Source: Plantago ovata (lineage: Eukaryota > Streptophyta > Magnoliopsida > Lamiales > Plantaginaceae). From it: a DNA stretch of 64,000 bases. The notes beneath the pieces were generated by a model. That model was not told the origin of the DNA, did not search any database, and worked only from the letters and a program-made list of their open reading frames with translations. Within the stretch, counting starts at the first letter, position 1, and each line of letters starts with the position of its first letter. Location of the stretch: positions 100,221,050 through 100,285,049 of the forward strand of contig CM051456.1 in NCBI GenBank assembly GCA_028274465.1. The letters are read 5' to 3'. Positions 1-9,294 of the stretch are shown here, piece after piece. Both the position numbers and the translations under genes were made by a program.

Positions 1-443
1 TGAAGAAGATATGGGAAGGGGGGTGTTCGCCGGTGGTGAAAACGCGAGGGGGGCGGAGGATTCTGTTTGTTGTTATCATCGATCTGAGATTAAGTCCCGT
101 ATATATATATCCATGCTGCGGCGGAGGAGTCATCCGTAGCTAAACAGCGACGGATGACGTCATCCGTCGCAATGTTGTTTTTTACTTAGTTTTTTATTTA
201 ATTTTGGTCAACCTTGACCAGAGACGGATGAGTCATCCGTCGCTGCATAGAGACGGATGACGTCATCCATCTCTATATGTTGCGACGAATGACTCATCCG
301 TCGCTAAATTTGCGACAGATAACCATCCGTCGCAAAACTTATCCGCCCCTAATGGTTTAGGAACGCGCTCTACGACGAATTTGTTTCATCCGTCGCTAAA
401 AGACTGATCCGTTCCGTCGCTAATTGACAGAATTCTTGTAGTG
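1..443. mobile_element. Terminal fragment of a CACTA (En/Spm-type) transposon
   Basis: The stretch ends in CTTGTAGTG (435-443), the inverted form of the CACTACAAG terminus of plant CACTA elements. Before it lie several subterminal palindromes built on GACGGATG/CATCCGTC, clearest at 147-170, 221-243, 249-274 and 282-304. Such subterminal repeats are where the element's own binding protein is known to act in this superfamily. The same motif follows the CACTA start at 12766, so both ends belong to one family. The other end is outside the window, and no coding sequence is recognisable in these 443 bases. Confidence 0.8.
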
Positions 444-553
444 TTTATTGCTCGATTAGGAAATTGCTAATCATCTACGGACGATACTGTAAGCGGTCAG
501 AGGTTTTTTTTTTTAATCATTACCACAGATTACCACCGGTGCTCATCCCTAGC

Positions 554-713
554 CAGTGGCGGAGCCACCGGGGTCCAGTGGGGTCACTTGACCCCCTAAC
601 TTCAGTAGTTCTTTTAAAAAAACAAAATTAGTTAAATTTGCATTTTTGACCCACCTAAAAATCACATCTTTACATTTTGACACCCCTGAAAAATACTCCT
701 ATATTCGCCACTG
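554..713. mobile_element. hAT-type MITE with 8-bp target duplication
   Basis: A 160-bp element starts CAGTGGCGGAG and ends CGCCACTG, giving an imperfect terminal inverted repeat. It is flanked by the identical octamer TCCCTAGC at 546-553 and 714-721. An 8-bp duplication is the hallmark of hAT transposition. There is no coding capacity, so it would depend on a transposase supplied elsewhere. Confidence 0.85.
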
Positions 714-860
714 TCCCTAGCACTCAAGTTGCTCGATCCTCTGACTCACGTGATTTACAAAATAGATGAATTCCTTTAATTTATACCAGTAGTCCTCTGA
801 CTCACGTGGTTTGTGCTGAGTTTTTCAGTTCTTTACTGTAAAGACAAGGCTGTTGAGAAG

Positions 861-1504
861 AATCATGGGATGTTAAAGTGAAATCATGGGATGTTAAAGT
901 CAAATCATGGCATGTTAAAGTGAAATCATGGGATATATTGTTGATATGATGGAAAAAATTGAATACTTTTTTTCTTCCTGTTTTTTAGATCATGGAATGT
1001 TAAAGTTAAATCATGGGATGTTAAAGTGAAATCATGGGATATATAGTTGATATGATGGAAAAAACTGAATACTTTTTTTCTTCCCGTTTTGAGATCATGG
1101 GATGTTAAAGTGAAATCATGAGATGTTAAAGTGAAATCATGGGATGTTAAACTCAAATCATGGCATGTTAAAGAAAAATCATGGGATATATCGTTGATAC
1201 GATGAAAAAAATTAAATACTTTTTTCTTCCGGTTTTTGAGATCATGGAATGTTAAAGTGAAATCATGGGATATATAATTGATATGATGGAAAAAATTGAA
1301 TACTTTTTTTATTCCCATTTTTGAGATCATGAGATGTTAAAGTGAAATCATGGGATGTTAAAATGAAATCATGGCATGTTAAAGTGAAATCATGGGATAT
1401 ATAGTTGATACGATGGAAAAAATTGAATACTTGTTTTCTTCCTGTTTTTAAGATCATGAGATGTTAAAGTGAAGTCATGGGATGTTAAAGTGAAATCATG
1501 GGAT
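861..1504. repeat. Two-level minisatellite (20-bp unit within ~90-140-bp units)
   Basis: The basic unit is about GAAATCATGGGATGTTAAAGT, repeated with small changes. A longer motif GGGATATATNGTTGATAYGATGG followed by an A-rich stretch recurs at about 930, 1038, 1175, 1268 and 1396, so short units are grouped into about five higher-order units. The array abuts the RING pseudogene directly at 1505. Open frames through it encode only periodic SHDFTLT repeats and look non-genic. Confidence 0.85.
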
Positions 1505-2095
1505 ACAGCACACTGGGATGAATCAGAAGCCAACAACTCATCAGTAATACTCACATCAGGCAACCCTTCCACGACAGACTTAGCCGCGGGTGGAGTCCCA
1601 TACCGATTAGGCCGAACAAAATAATCCCCAAAATTCATAGGCAAACCTCCCCCACCGCCCATCATACCACCACCAGCACCACCTCCCTCAAACACAAGCT
1701 GAATATTAGCACCTCTGGACTGAAGATTATTGATGTAGTTATTGAGAAAATCAAACGGATTAAACTCGTTAGGCGATTGGGAACCATGATGACCGAACAG
1801 TGATGATAAATCTTCAAATCCATCACCACCGGTACCAAATCCACCACCACCGCCCCCGGAGAAGGTGAAGGAAGTGGCAGAGGAAGGAAAGGCGCTGAAG
1901 GAAAAGTCGTCGAGGCTAGGGTTTGAAGGAGGAAGTAGAGTAAGAAGGTTAGGGTTTTACAAGGGCCGGTGTACAGGCGTTCGAACCCGTCGGCATCGTG
2001 GTGGCGGCGCCTCCATGAAACAGAGGAGCAAATCCAGACGCGGGAGGAGAAGATCCAGAGGCCGCCGGACACGGGAGCGAGTTTTGGGAAGAGAG
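1505..2095 (-). pseudogene. Truncated RING-type E3 ubiquitin ligase (RING1-like) pseudogene
   Basis: Read on the minus strand, this encodes a piece typical of plant RING1-like E3 ligases: a low-complexity Ser/Gly-rich segment, then NPFDFLNNYINNLQSRG, a Gly-rich stretch, GDYF, RYGTPPAAKS and a segment ending SSQCAV. The catalytic RING should follow that Cys, but the sequence switches straight into the minisatellite. Upstream, the zinc-ribbon-like N-terminus is out of frame and interrupted, and the segment between GDYF and RYGTPP is shorter than expected from the family. Function is lost: without the RING it cannot recruit an E2. The identification rests on remembered family motifs, not a search. 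Confidence 0.7.
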
Positions 2096-2143
2096 AAAAA
2101 TAAGGAAGAAAGAAAGAAGTCGATCTGTCATTTTGCTAAATGA

Positions 2144-2545
2144 CCCTTTGTTTATACTTTATTACATATATGACACCGAATTTTTGAATAATTTTGTAGC
2201 TTTTTGTTTAGTTTTATAATTAATGTAAGTTGGTTTATTAATTTTTTTTAATAATTTAGCCCTAGGCGTTTCAAAATCCTGGCTTGGCTCCTGGTCCCTG
2301 GTCATACGGTAATCTTGATTATAAATTTATAATAATAATACAGAGATAATAAATCATTTAACTGAAAGGAGTACAGTTGAAGAAAATACGTACCCGGTAC
2401 ATACGATGATACGAACACGTCCGTAGGCCTTCTCCGAAGGCATTACCGCCGGGTCAAACTAAATCAAACGTGTTATCCATAAACAATTCCATTTTGATCA
2501 AATTAAGAGTTCCACAATTGTTTCTAGTTTCTACAACACACAGCA
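2144..2545 (+). other. Intergenic region and likely promoter/5' UTR of the PMEI-like gene
   Basis: No ORF or repeat is recognised here. An AT-rich stretch ATTATAAATTTATAATAAT near 2316-2336 could supply a TATA box, but it lies over 200 bp from the ATG and would imply a long leader. A CACGT core occurs near 2418. These are sequence observations only. Confidence 0.3.
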
Positions 2546-3235
2546 ATGGAATCTGCAAAATTCATCAAAGGCTACAACAAAGTAAACCCCTCCGAAACCC
2601 CAAACCCCCCAACCACCACTCGCCGCCGAAAAATCATCGCCATCTCCTCCGCCATCCTCCTAACCCTCCTAATGGCCTCCCTCCTCGCCATCCTCATCCA
2701 AGACACAACCACCGAGTCATCAAAACCATCCGAACTCACCTCCGACTCGGCCGAGTCACTCCGAACCCTCTGCGCCGTGACTCGGTACCCTAAATCGTGC
2801 TTCTCCTCCATATCCCCACTCAACACACCGCCAATCAACAACGATCCTCTCCGGTTCTTCAACCTCTCTCTACACGCCAGCATCCTCGAGGTCTCCACAC
2901 TGAAAAACTTCTCTGCCACCGATCCGGCTCTCAAGGACTGTGCCGAGTTGTTCGATGACTCGGTGAGTCAACTCGTGAAGTCGGCCGAGTTGATCCGTGT
3001 GGGGCCAGGGGAGAAAGTGTTGACCGAGATGAGGGTGAGTGACTTGCTGACGTGGATAAGTGCCGCGATGACTGATCAGGAGACGTGTGTGGAGTCGATG
3101 GAGGAGATGGGATCGACGGGTGTGGGTGAGTTTAAGGTGAGGGTGCAGAGGGCGCAGGAGTATATGAGTAACACCTTAGCAATTCTCAACAATGTCAAAG
3201 CTCTGTATCAGAAGTTTGGTCTTCAAATGCCATGA
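2546..3235 (+). CDS. Pectin methylesterase inhibitor-like (PMEI/invertase inhibitor domain) protein
   Basis: A 229-residue single-exon protein. Residues 1-29 are polar with a basic RRRK run, residues 30-51 form one hydrophobic helix (signal peptide or signal anchor), and residues ~68-222 match the PMEI four-helix bundle. The four cysteines expected for its two disulfides are C76, C85, C132 and C181, in typical contexts (RTLC, YPKSC, KDC, QETC). PMEI proteins act in the apoplast and inhibit pectin methylesterase; invertase inhibitors share the fold and cannot be excluded. The long N-terminus before the hydrophobic segment resembles the pro-region of type-I pectinesterases, but no esterase domain follows the stop, so this is either a stand-alone inhibitor or the remnant of a larger enzyme. 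The start is chosen because the ATG has a good GCAATGG context and the frame is intact. High GC and codon use set it apart from the neighbouring elements. Confidence 0.85.
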   Translation: MESAKFIKGYNKVNPSETPNPPTTTRRRKIIAISSAILLTLLMASLLAILIQDTTTESSKPSELTSDSAESLRTLCAVTRYPKSCFSSISPLNTPPINNDPLRFFNLSLHASILEVSTLKNFSATDPALKDCAELFDDSVSQLVKSAELIRVGPGEKVLTEMRVSDLLTWISAAMTDQETCVESMEEMGSTGVGEFKVRVQRAQEYMSNTLAILNNVKALYQKFGLQMP

Positions 3236-3489
3236 TGAAAATGATTATTTTTTTCTTTCTTTTGTGTTACACTTTGTTTCTGCCTGTAATTTATAGTGCA
3301 ATGCATTGTTCATCTGTTGTATGATGGATGAATTCAGAAGTTACCAAAATTGTTGATTTGGTAATGATTAAATGTACTTGGTGAGTTTGGTGTTTTCCCT
3401 CCGTAAATTCTAGTAGGGTCGACGAATTACCATACCTTGTAACGTGAAAAAATCGTTAATGAATCAAAACTTGTTGAAAGTAATGTGGT

Positions 3490-3981
3490 AAATATCTAAA
3501 TCATGGTCAGTACTCAATACGTACCTGACAATGTACGAGGGAAAACTAAAGAGAAAACTACTCATAAACTCCACATCTCATCTCGCTTGATAGTAGATCC
3601 CGGAATATATTTAGCCAATACAACTATGAACGACTTGAGTAGTTCTCTCATATTTTACACACGAGAGATGAATCTACTTCAGCGATCAACTATCACCATC
3701 CCTATACATATTGTCAAGTGTCCAGATGGACCGTATCTACCCGATCACGGGTGCAAACGTTGGTTTCACCCAAAGCACATGAATAAGTATATGTGATAAT
3801 AAAGACCTGAGACTCCAAGGACGACTAGCATCACTTCCTCAACTCCGGTTCCCATAGACACATCGGTGTAGAACATACATTGATGACAGCTCCGGTGGGT
3901 TCCTCCATTGTTCAGATTTCATCCTCGAACAACCATGCGCCGTTATGGGAACATCATGGACCGAGTCCGTTCCGTGGTCGT
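3490..3981 (-). mobile_element. Copia LTR fragment, split by element A
   Basis: Several stretches resemble the Copia3 LTR at 41780-42240 in the same order, including the CACAACTATGAACGACT region, GAGAGATGAATC, GGTTCCCATAGACAC and the CCGTTCCGTGGTCGTGGGATCG region. The last of these is interrupted at 3981 by element A and resumes at 12749-12765. It is clearly diverged from Copia3, so it is an older relative. Nothing coding is visible. Confidence 0.65.
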
Positions 3982-5248
3982 TGATGAACGGAGATTTGTC
4001 AGGTCTCGATTCAGCAAATAATATTTGTTATTTAGCCAAAGGCAATCCACAACTACAACGAAAACCGTAGTGTAGTAGTAGAATGACTCGAGTGTCGTTC
4101 TCTCAGGACTATAACTAGCTTTATCTATTTAACTAGAGAATATAAAACAGCAGATAAAAAGCAATAGGGATTTTCAAACAGATAATGGAGATTGGTGATA
4201 CTATGGTCCTTCTTAACATAATAATCATGCATAAATTCCTCGGTCTTGCATAGAGATCTTTGAATCAATCCTGTGTCCTGTTGCAAGTATTAAGCACTAC
4301 GAAGATAATTTGGTCTGACTAGTCAACAACGATTGTCCTAATGTGTTCTGTAATTATTCAACACTACGAAGATAATTGGTCTGATGGTCGACTAGTGTCC
4401 ATGCGTGCATAACAATCAATACAACATACGAGAATTTTGGTTGCAACTGACCAACGAAATAAAGCAATGACACGGAGTATAATGCGCGATATAGCCATTA
4501 GCATGATTATCTTGCCTCGCTAAGAATTCACATACTACCACCAATGATAAGTTTAGCTACTCATAATAGGCATGCAATCAATAGCAATCATAGAAGAAAA
4601 CATATTGAAAGAAGAATAAAATAAGTAGATAAAAACTGTAAGATACAAAGTTACCGAAGGTTGTCAATCTCCGGGTGATTGCGATCCTACGCGCTCCAAT
4701 TTGCTATGAAAAAGTATCCCCTAAGCTATGGAACTCCTAGGACAGGCCCCGGGAAGTTCCTACCTAAAACTATAGAGAGAGGTGAGAAAGTAGGCTTGGA
4801 AAGATATGATTTTCGGAGAAAAACTTGAGCTCTATATATAGGCCCCGAATTTCCTCTGGGGCGGTTCGCCCGGTGATGCGGCGGTTCGCCCCCCAATATT
4901 TCGCGGAATTTCCGCGTTTTTCGACGCGGATTTGGATTTCTTCACCTTTTTGGACTCGGTTTCAGACTTCTAATGGCCTTCTAACCTCCAGATTCGACCC
5001 CTAGACTCCAAATCCTATCCGGAAACCTTCAGATACTCCAAATAGGCTTCTGGAACACCAATTCCTTTTAGACTTCAATATAATTCCCCCGAAATCTCCG
5101 AATTTCAACCAAAACCTATAAAATAAATTCTAAAGGGAAACGTGACACTATTCTAATAAAATGTACTAAAAAATAGCTAAATTAACATAGAGGATAGCGA
5201 AATTAGGTGAAAAAGACTCGAATGAAAGTGTAAAATACACATTCATCA
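3982..5248 (-). repeat. 3' LTR of element A
   Basis: Runs TGATGAACGG to TTCATCA on the plus strand (sense TGATGAATGTG to TTCATCA), 1267 bp. It matches the 5' LTR at 11563 with few substitutions. It keeps a segment of about 80-90 bp near 4440-4530 that the 5' LTR has lost, and lacks about 8 bp (near 4222) that the other has. The related LTR of element B also has the segment, so the loss occurred in the 5' copy. Confidence 0.9.
4832..4895 (-). promoter_or_regulatory. LTR core promoter: TATA box with upstream GC palindromes
   Basis: On the minus strand, CTATATATAG (4832-4842) is a clear TATA box. Immediately upstream are two copies of a GGCGGTTCGCC/GGCGAACCGCC palindrome (about 4857-4894). The same layout is seen in the LTRs of B, C and D. 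The palindrome's function is unknown to me; placement next to the TATA box suggests a protein-binding site or a hairpin. Confidence 0.6.
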
Positions 5249-6044
5249 AACTCCCCAAACCGAACCTTTGCTTGTCCTCAAGCAACTAAGCTAAGACTCT
5301 AATACAAAAAACATGCAAGACACAAAATGGAGTTTCATGCCAAATAAAATGAATTATCTACTGAATCTACCAAATAACATATGAACAAAAACCATACAAA
5401 TCAAAACATGAATATAGGTTGAAGAATACCTCGATTGACTTATACACAACCACATAAGCACTTATGTCAAGACAAGATAGTCTCTCGTAACATTCTCTAC
5501 CTGGACCTAGTCAGTGACGACGTAATGATGCATGCTAAGATACGAATGATTGCCCCGTGCCTATGAAACTGAGGACTTACTGCTGTTCCACCATGTTAAG
5601 ACTTTCCCTCAAAAGAGGTCGAACCAGTACTGGCTCTCATCAAACGAAGGAGGGTTCCTTATAAAAGATAACTCTCCCCTATTCTACCCATCTCTCAATT
5701 AAAGTCTTAAGCTATTCACCACTTCCTGAATGGCAGGACGAGGGTGGTCTAGAACAGATGACACTCAAGACAAAAAGATAAAAAATAGAAAAACACGATT
5801 ACAAACAATACGAAAAATGGAAAAGACTCAAAATTTTGCTAAACTGCTATTTGGCTTTTCTTTTTTGGACCCTTCTTTGCTTTTTTGGGGTCTTCTCTTT
5901 TTTCTTTTTTTTTTCTTTCCAGATTCTTTTTTTTCTTTTTCTCTTTTTTTTCCTGGAATTTTTCTTTCTTTTTTTTCGATTTTTTTCTAGCCAGCAGTAG
6001 CATAACAAAAAGGGAAACAAAAAGACTCACACGACTTCCCCAAA

Positions 6045-6062
6045 CCTATTCGAAAGAATAGG
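6045..6062. other. Hairpin 1 of a conserved pair (CCTATTC/GAATAGG stem)
   Basis: Perfect 7-bp stem CCTATTC/GAATAGG with loop GAAA on the plus strand. Counterparts lie at 51827-51844 (loop GAAG) and 57100-57117 (loop GAAA). The stem is identical in all copies. Confidence 0.7.
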
Positions 6063-6158
6063 TTGGAGTACAAAATTTACGGAAAAAGGAAAATAAACTC
6101 ACGATACGAGAATGAAAAACAGAAACAAGTCTAACGATGGTGTAACCCCCTCCCCAAA

Positions 6159-6176
6159 CCTATTCGGAAGAATAGG
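6159..6176. other. Hairpin 2 of a conserved pair
   Basis: Same 7-bp stem with loop GGAA, 114 bp from hairpin 1. Counterparts lie at 51937-51954 (loop TAAC) and 57214-57231 (loop GAAA). Confidence 0.7.
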
Positions 6177-6777
6177 TTATAAACAAAGGATCACACAAAC
6201 TCACCCTACCTCCTTCCTAGGCATTTAGCAATCTCAAAGCATGGTGAAGACTTGTTGCCTCTTGGGTACATAATTACTCGAGAAACAACCATAAGACCCT
6301 AACATGCATCATCCTATTATAAAGGCCTTCGTGAACCGCAGTAGAGAAAACACCACTAAGTGATGTCGAGACTACCTAGCTCAACTAAGTGCAATACATA
6401 AATGTGACAAGCCAAGCGAGAAAAACCTCAAACAAATTCATAGAGATGAAGCATACGATTAATGGCATAGCTAGTTGATCTATCCAATAAAAAAGTTCAA
6501 AAAATTCGGTAATAAACTCCATATAAAACATGCAAAACTATCCTAGGATGAATGCAACCTAAAAAATCTAAGAAAGCAGTAAACGTGCAAATGGAAATAA
6601 AGAACAAGATACTAATCGACACAAAACCAAACAAAACTTAACATCATGGTTCACATCCCATCCCCCTTACGATTCTTAAGATAGCCCCCTAGCAAAAGAG
6701 AATGAGTAATAAGAAGTGATACTAGATGTTACCGAAGGGTTTGGCCTCGGTCGGCTGAGAGTGGACAAGTGGAAGGA

Positions 6778-8082
6778 CTAATCATCGGGATGGTAGTCCC
6801 CATAAAAGTCACTCCACATGTCATTCATGAGCTCATTGGACTGTCGTAGAGCTTCCTGCTGTTGCTGGATCAGCTGTTGCTGCTCCCACATGTGCTGCCT
6901 ATCCTCTCGGCGGTGCTCCTCGAATATCTCCCAATCGCGGTTGTGCTGGACAATGTGCCTGTCGATGTCCTGTCGCATGGCCGCGTTGTTGGCATCAATC
7001 CTGTCGAAACGGCTGTCGAGGTAGGTACGGAATTCGAAGAAGTCAAATCCTCCAGACCCCTGTGGTGCTCCAGCTGGTGCATGCGTTGCATGATGGACAA
7101 ACGGAATATCTGGAATCGGGGCTTCGCCAACATCGGCCTCCATAGCATCCTCATGATCGGAATCATTCGGCTGGAATTGCCCTCCTACATCAGCAGCGGC
7201 TGCTGTGGGGTTCCTCAACTGATACCTGTTGAGCTGTACCTCAATGGTCGAGGGTGAAAGGGCAGTGACCTCGCAATCCCCCTCCTCAATATCGTCGACC
7301 CCATGATACTTGCAGTACGCTGTGATGAAGTTCGGGAAGATGAAAGGCTTCCTCTTCTTTTCCCAGTGGCGCTCGTACTCCTCATACATAATGCGCCCTA
7401 TGTCGATCTGATGTCCGTCTATGAGGCAGTAGAGGAGCTCGGCGTAGTAGGGCTGAATCCATGTGTCATTCTTCCTCGGGATCAAGTCGGAGATGCAAAA
7501 TTTCATCATCACCTTAGCTTCGATGCTAAGGTCGCTATAACTGATCCGTCCAGGTGCTGCCCCAACTCCAGGATATTTGTACTCCCTGTTGCAGATCACA
7601 TCGGTAATGTCTCTCCCTATCCCCCTAGCGGTCCTCGAATACAAGTAAGCGTGGGCGCTCTCTGTGAATTCCAAGTTCCCGAAATGGATGAAGGAAGATA
7701 TGTACTCTGGGTTCCATGGTATAATCAGGCCTCGGACTAATACCCCATTCTTCTCGTCGAGATCAATGTACCCAGTGTAGAAATCTCTGAGGAGGCTCTC
7801 GTCGTAGCCTTTGAACCTGTCGGAACTGTACCATGCCCAATTCCTTTGTGACCCTAAACTTGACAGCGTCCTATATCCCGCTCTGTTTGCTGCGGACACA
7901 GGAATGTCAATCCTCCTATCGGGGATGATCGACCTTCCTCCGTCGTCCATCTCCGCCTCTAGCCGTTGTCGCACCTCTATTGCAGCGGCAGACAACTCGT
8001 ACAAATCATGAGATGGTTGGGAGCTTGATGCCACTCCTTTCCCCTTTTTGCTAGAGCCGACTCTCCTTGTCCTCGGTGCCAT
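6778..8082 (-). CDS. ORF2 of element A: plant-transposon-domain protein
   Basis: An intact 434-codon ORF. The N-terminus is basic (APRTRRVGSSKKGKG). Residues ~70-290 match the domain often labelled 'putative plant transposon protein' in plant gypsy-related ORFs: a VRG motif, a tract ending in ELLYCLIDG, HQIDIGRIMYEEYE, FPNFITAYCKYHGV. The C-terminus is acidic and then Gln-rich with coiled-coil character. It occupies the position where Athila elements carry an env-like or accessory ORF; I see no convincing transmembrane helix. I start it at 8082 rather than the upstream in-frame ATG at 8100 because a splice acceptor (TTTGTAG) ends at 8088, so the upstream ATG lies in the intron. The molecular role is unknown. 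Element D has a broken copy and element C has none. Confidence 0.7.
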   Translation of the reverse strand: MAPRTRRVGSSKKGKGVASSSQPSHDLYELSAAAIEVRQRLEAEMDDGGRSIIPDRRIDIPVSAANRAGYRTLSSLGSQRNWAWYSSDRFKGYDESLLRDFYTGYIDLDEKNGVLVRGLIIPWNPEYISSFIHFGNLEFTESAHAYLYSRTARGIGRDITDVICNREYKYPGVGAAPGRISYSDLSIEAKVMMKFCISDLIPRKNDTWIQPYYAELLYCLIDGHQIDIGRIMYEEYERHWEKKRKPFIFPNFITAYCKYHGVDDIEEGDCEVTALSPSTIEVQLNRYQLRNPTAAAADVGGQFQPNDSDHEDAMEADVGEAPIPDIPFVHHATHAPAGAPQGSGGFDFFEFRTYLDSRFDRIDANNAAMRQDIDRHIVQHNRDWEIFEEHRREDRQHMWEQQQLIQQQQEALRQSNELMNDMWSDFYGDYHPDD

Positions 8083-8087
8083 GATTC

Positions 8088-8625
8088 CTACAAACAGCAA
8101 TTAGTATCTTGTACGATGCAAAACAGACTTATGCATATGTAAATAAACGAATGATCAAACGAGTAAAATTCTCAAAAATCCAACTTCTCAAAATCCCAAA
8201 GCCTAGTCTAGCTAATTCATTACGTAACATATCAATGCACCTACTACAATAACACATCACATTATGCTCTTGCTAACAACAAATGCCATGAATCACAAGG
8301 TTCAATCCATATCATAAAAATCAATTTCTAGCATAAATCCTCAATCTCAACCATCATGCATTCTACCAATACATTCATCAATTTCATATCAATAATCACA
8401 TGTTTAAATAAGGAATGAAAACAAGAGAGACAATTTCCTAACAAGACATATATCATCCAATTAGCAAAATCTCAAATCATCAAACCAAGCTTAATTGAAC
8501 ATGTAATTGACAATGAATAATGAATCTAAACACATAAATCATCAACCCATACATCATACAAGTCTAATTGAAGCATAAATCAAAAAATCCCCAAATTGTA
8601 AAAATTAGGGTTCATGTGATAATAC
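8088..8625 (-). other. Conserved intron in the 5' UTR of ORF2
   Basis: Sense donor GAG|GTATTATC at 8625, branch-like TACTAAT near 8106, pyrimidine-rich acceptor TTTGTAG at 8088, then five bases to the ORF2 ATG. Element D has GAG|GTAACTTC and the same TTTGTAG acceptor with an intron of nearly identical length (58777-59313). Element B shows the same donor at 63737 before the window ends. The intron body is AT-rich and has no ORF. Confidence 0.65.
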
Positions 8626-8859
8626 CTCAAATCCGGAAATTGAATGAGTTAGGAAGAAATTTGTTCGGGTAGAATGAAAGAGCATGCAACGGGCTTCGAA
8701 TGAAGCTAAAGAACACACAAATTGATGGAGAGATGAAAGAGTTATGAAGATTTGAAGTTATTTTGAATATGGAGGAAATTTTGGAATTTCAAGGATGAAA
8801 ATGGAGGAAAATGGGAGTTTGGGGAAGAAACCCCCGATTTTCTATGTTCTGGAGGAGTG

Positions 8860-9004
8860 GGGCGGTTCGCCCCACACCTGGGGCGGACCGCCCCGTGCAG
8901 GGCGAACAGCCCCGCGCGCGGGGCGAACCGCCCCGCACGCCCAGAGCGCGCGCGCGCACTCTGGTCGTGGGGCGATTCGCCCCATACGTGGGGCGATTCG
9001 CCCC
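8860..9004 (-). repeat. Internal GC-palindrome array of element A
   Basis: At least six units of the type GGGGCGAACCGCCCC, GGGCGGTTCGCCCC and GGGGCGATTCGCCCC lie in 145 bp, with a short CG-alternating stretch (GCGCGCGCGC) between them. The array lies between the protease and the ORF2 leader and repeats the motif found next to the LTR TATA box. A similar array with different unit order is in element B (63398-63510). Confidence 0.75.
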
Positions 9005-9233
9005 CCACTTTTAGGTGGGAGACGAACGTTTTTTGAAAAATAAAAATGCGATTTTAAATGCCCGAAAAAAAATTAGTCCCCGAAAAATCATTTTCCTCAA
9101 AAAATCACTCTAAAAGTCGCACTCGAACACAACATAAGCACATACGACACAGAACCGAACAAATTCACATATGAAAAGCAAATTGTTCAAGTATGAATGC
9201 ATGCAATAAAGCGGTAAAGAAAGCGATAAAAAC

Positions 9234-9258
9234 CCCGGGTTGCCTCCCGGATAGCGCC
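9234..9258 (-). other. Conserved GGGAGGCAACCC motif downstream of the protease
   Basis: Sense GGCGCTATCCGGGAGGCAAC followed by CCGGGG, able to form a CCGGG/CCCGG hairpin. The same motif follows the protease in C (52842-52864) and B (~63145-63170, stem partly lost). A related motif is a known landmark of Athila-group elements. Confidence 0.6.
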
Positions 9259-9294
9259 ATTGTTTAAGGTCTCTGACTCGACCCCTGTCTTCGC

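Larger units (their letters stand above)
5249..6777 (-). other. 3' non-coding region of element A
   Basis: Between the ORF2 stop and the 3' LTR lies about 1.5 kb without a supported gene. Adjacent to the LTR is the sense polypurine tract GGTTTGGGGAGTT. At about 5850-5990 the sense strand is an unbroken A/G-rich tract of about 140 nt. Two identical-stem hairpins lie at 6045-6062 and 6159-6176. All of these recur in elements C and D, so the region is conserved despite being non-coding. Confidence 0.7.

Noticed and set aside
861..1504. Regularly spaced repeats as a possible CRISPR-like array
   Set aside because: Units vary in length and sequence with no constant repeat plus unique spacers, and this is plant nuclear DNA. 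It is a minisatellite.
3503..3796. 97-codon plus-strand ORF
   Set aside because: Lies in the copia LTR fragment; the Copia3 LTR has no corresponding frame.
5730..6030. ORFs in both strands of the T-rich tract near 5850
   Set aside because: They translate a homopurine/homopyrimidine run into poly-Phe/Ser or poly-Lys. The tract is conserved as nucleotide sequence in C and D, not as protein.
6778..8082. ORF2 as an envelope protein
   Set aside because: Position is env-like, but I see no signal peptide, fusion segment or transmembrane helix; the domain is of the plant-transposon type.
8742..9043. Gly/Arg/Pro-rich ORFs over the GC-palindrome arrays
   Set aside because: Present on both strands because palindromes lack stops. 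Frames are not kept between A and B.
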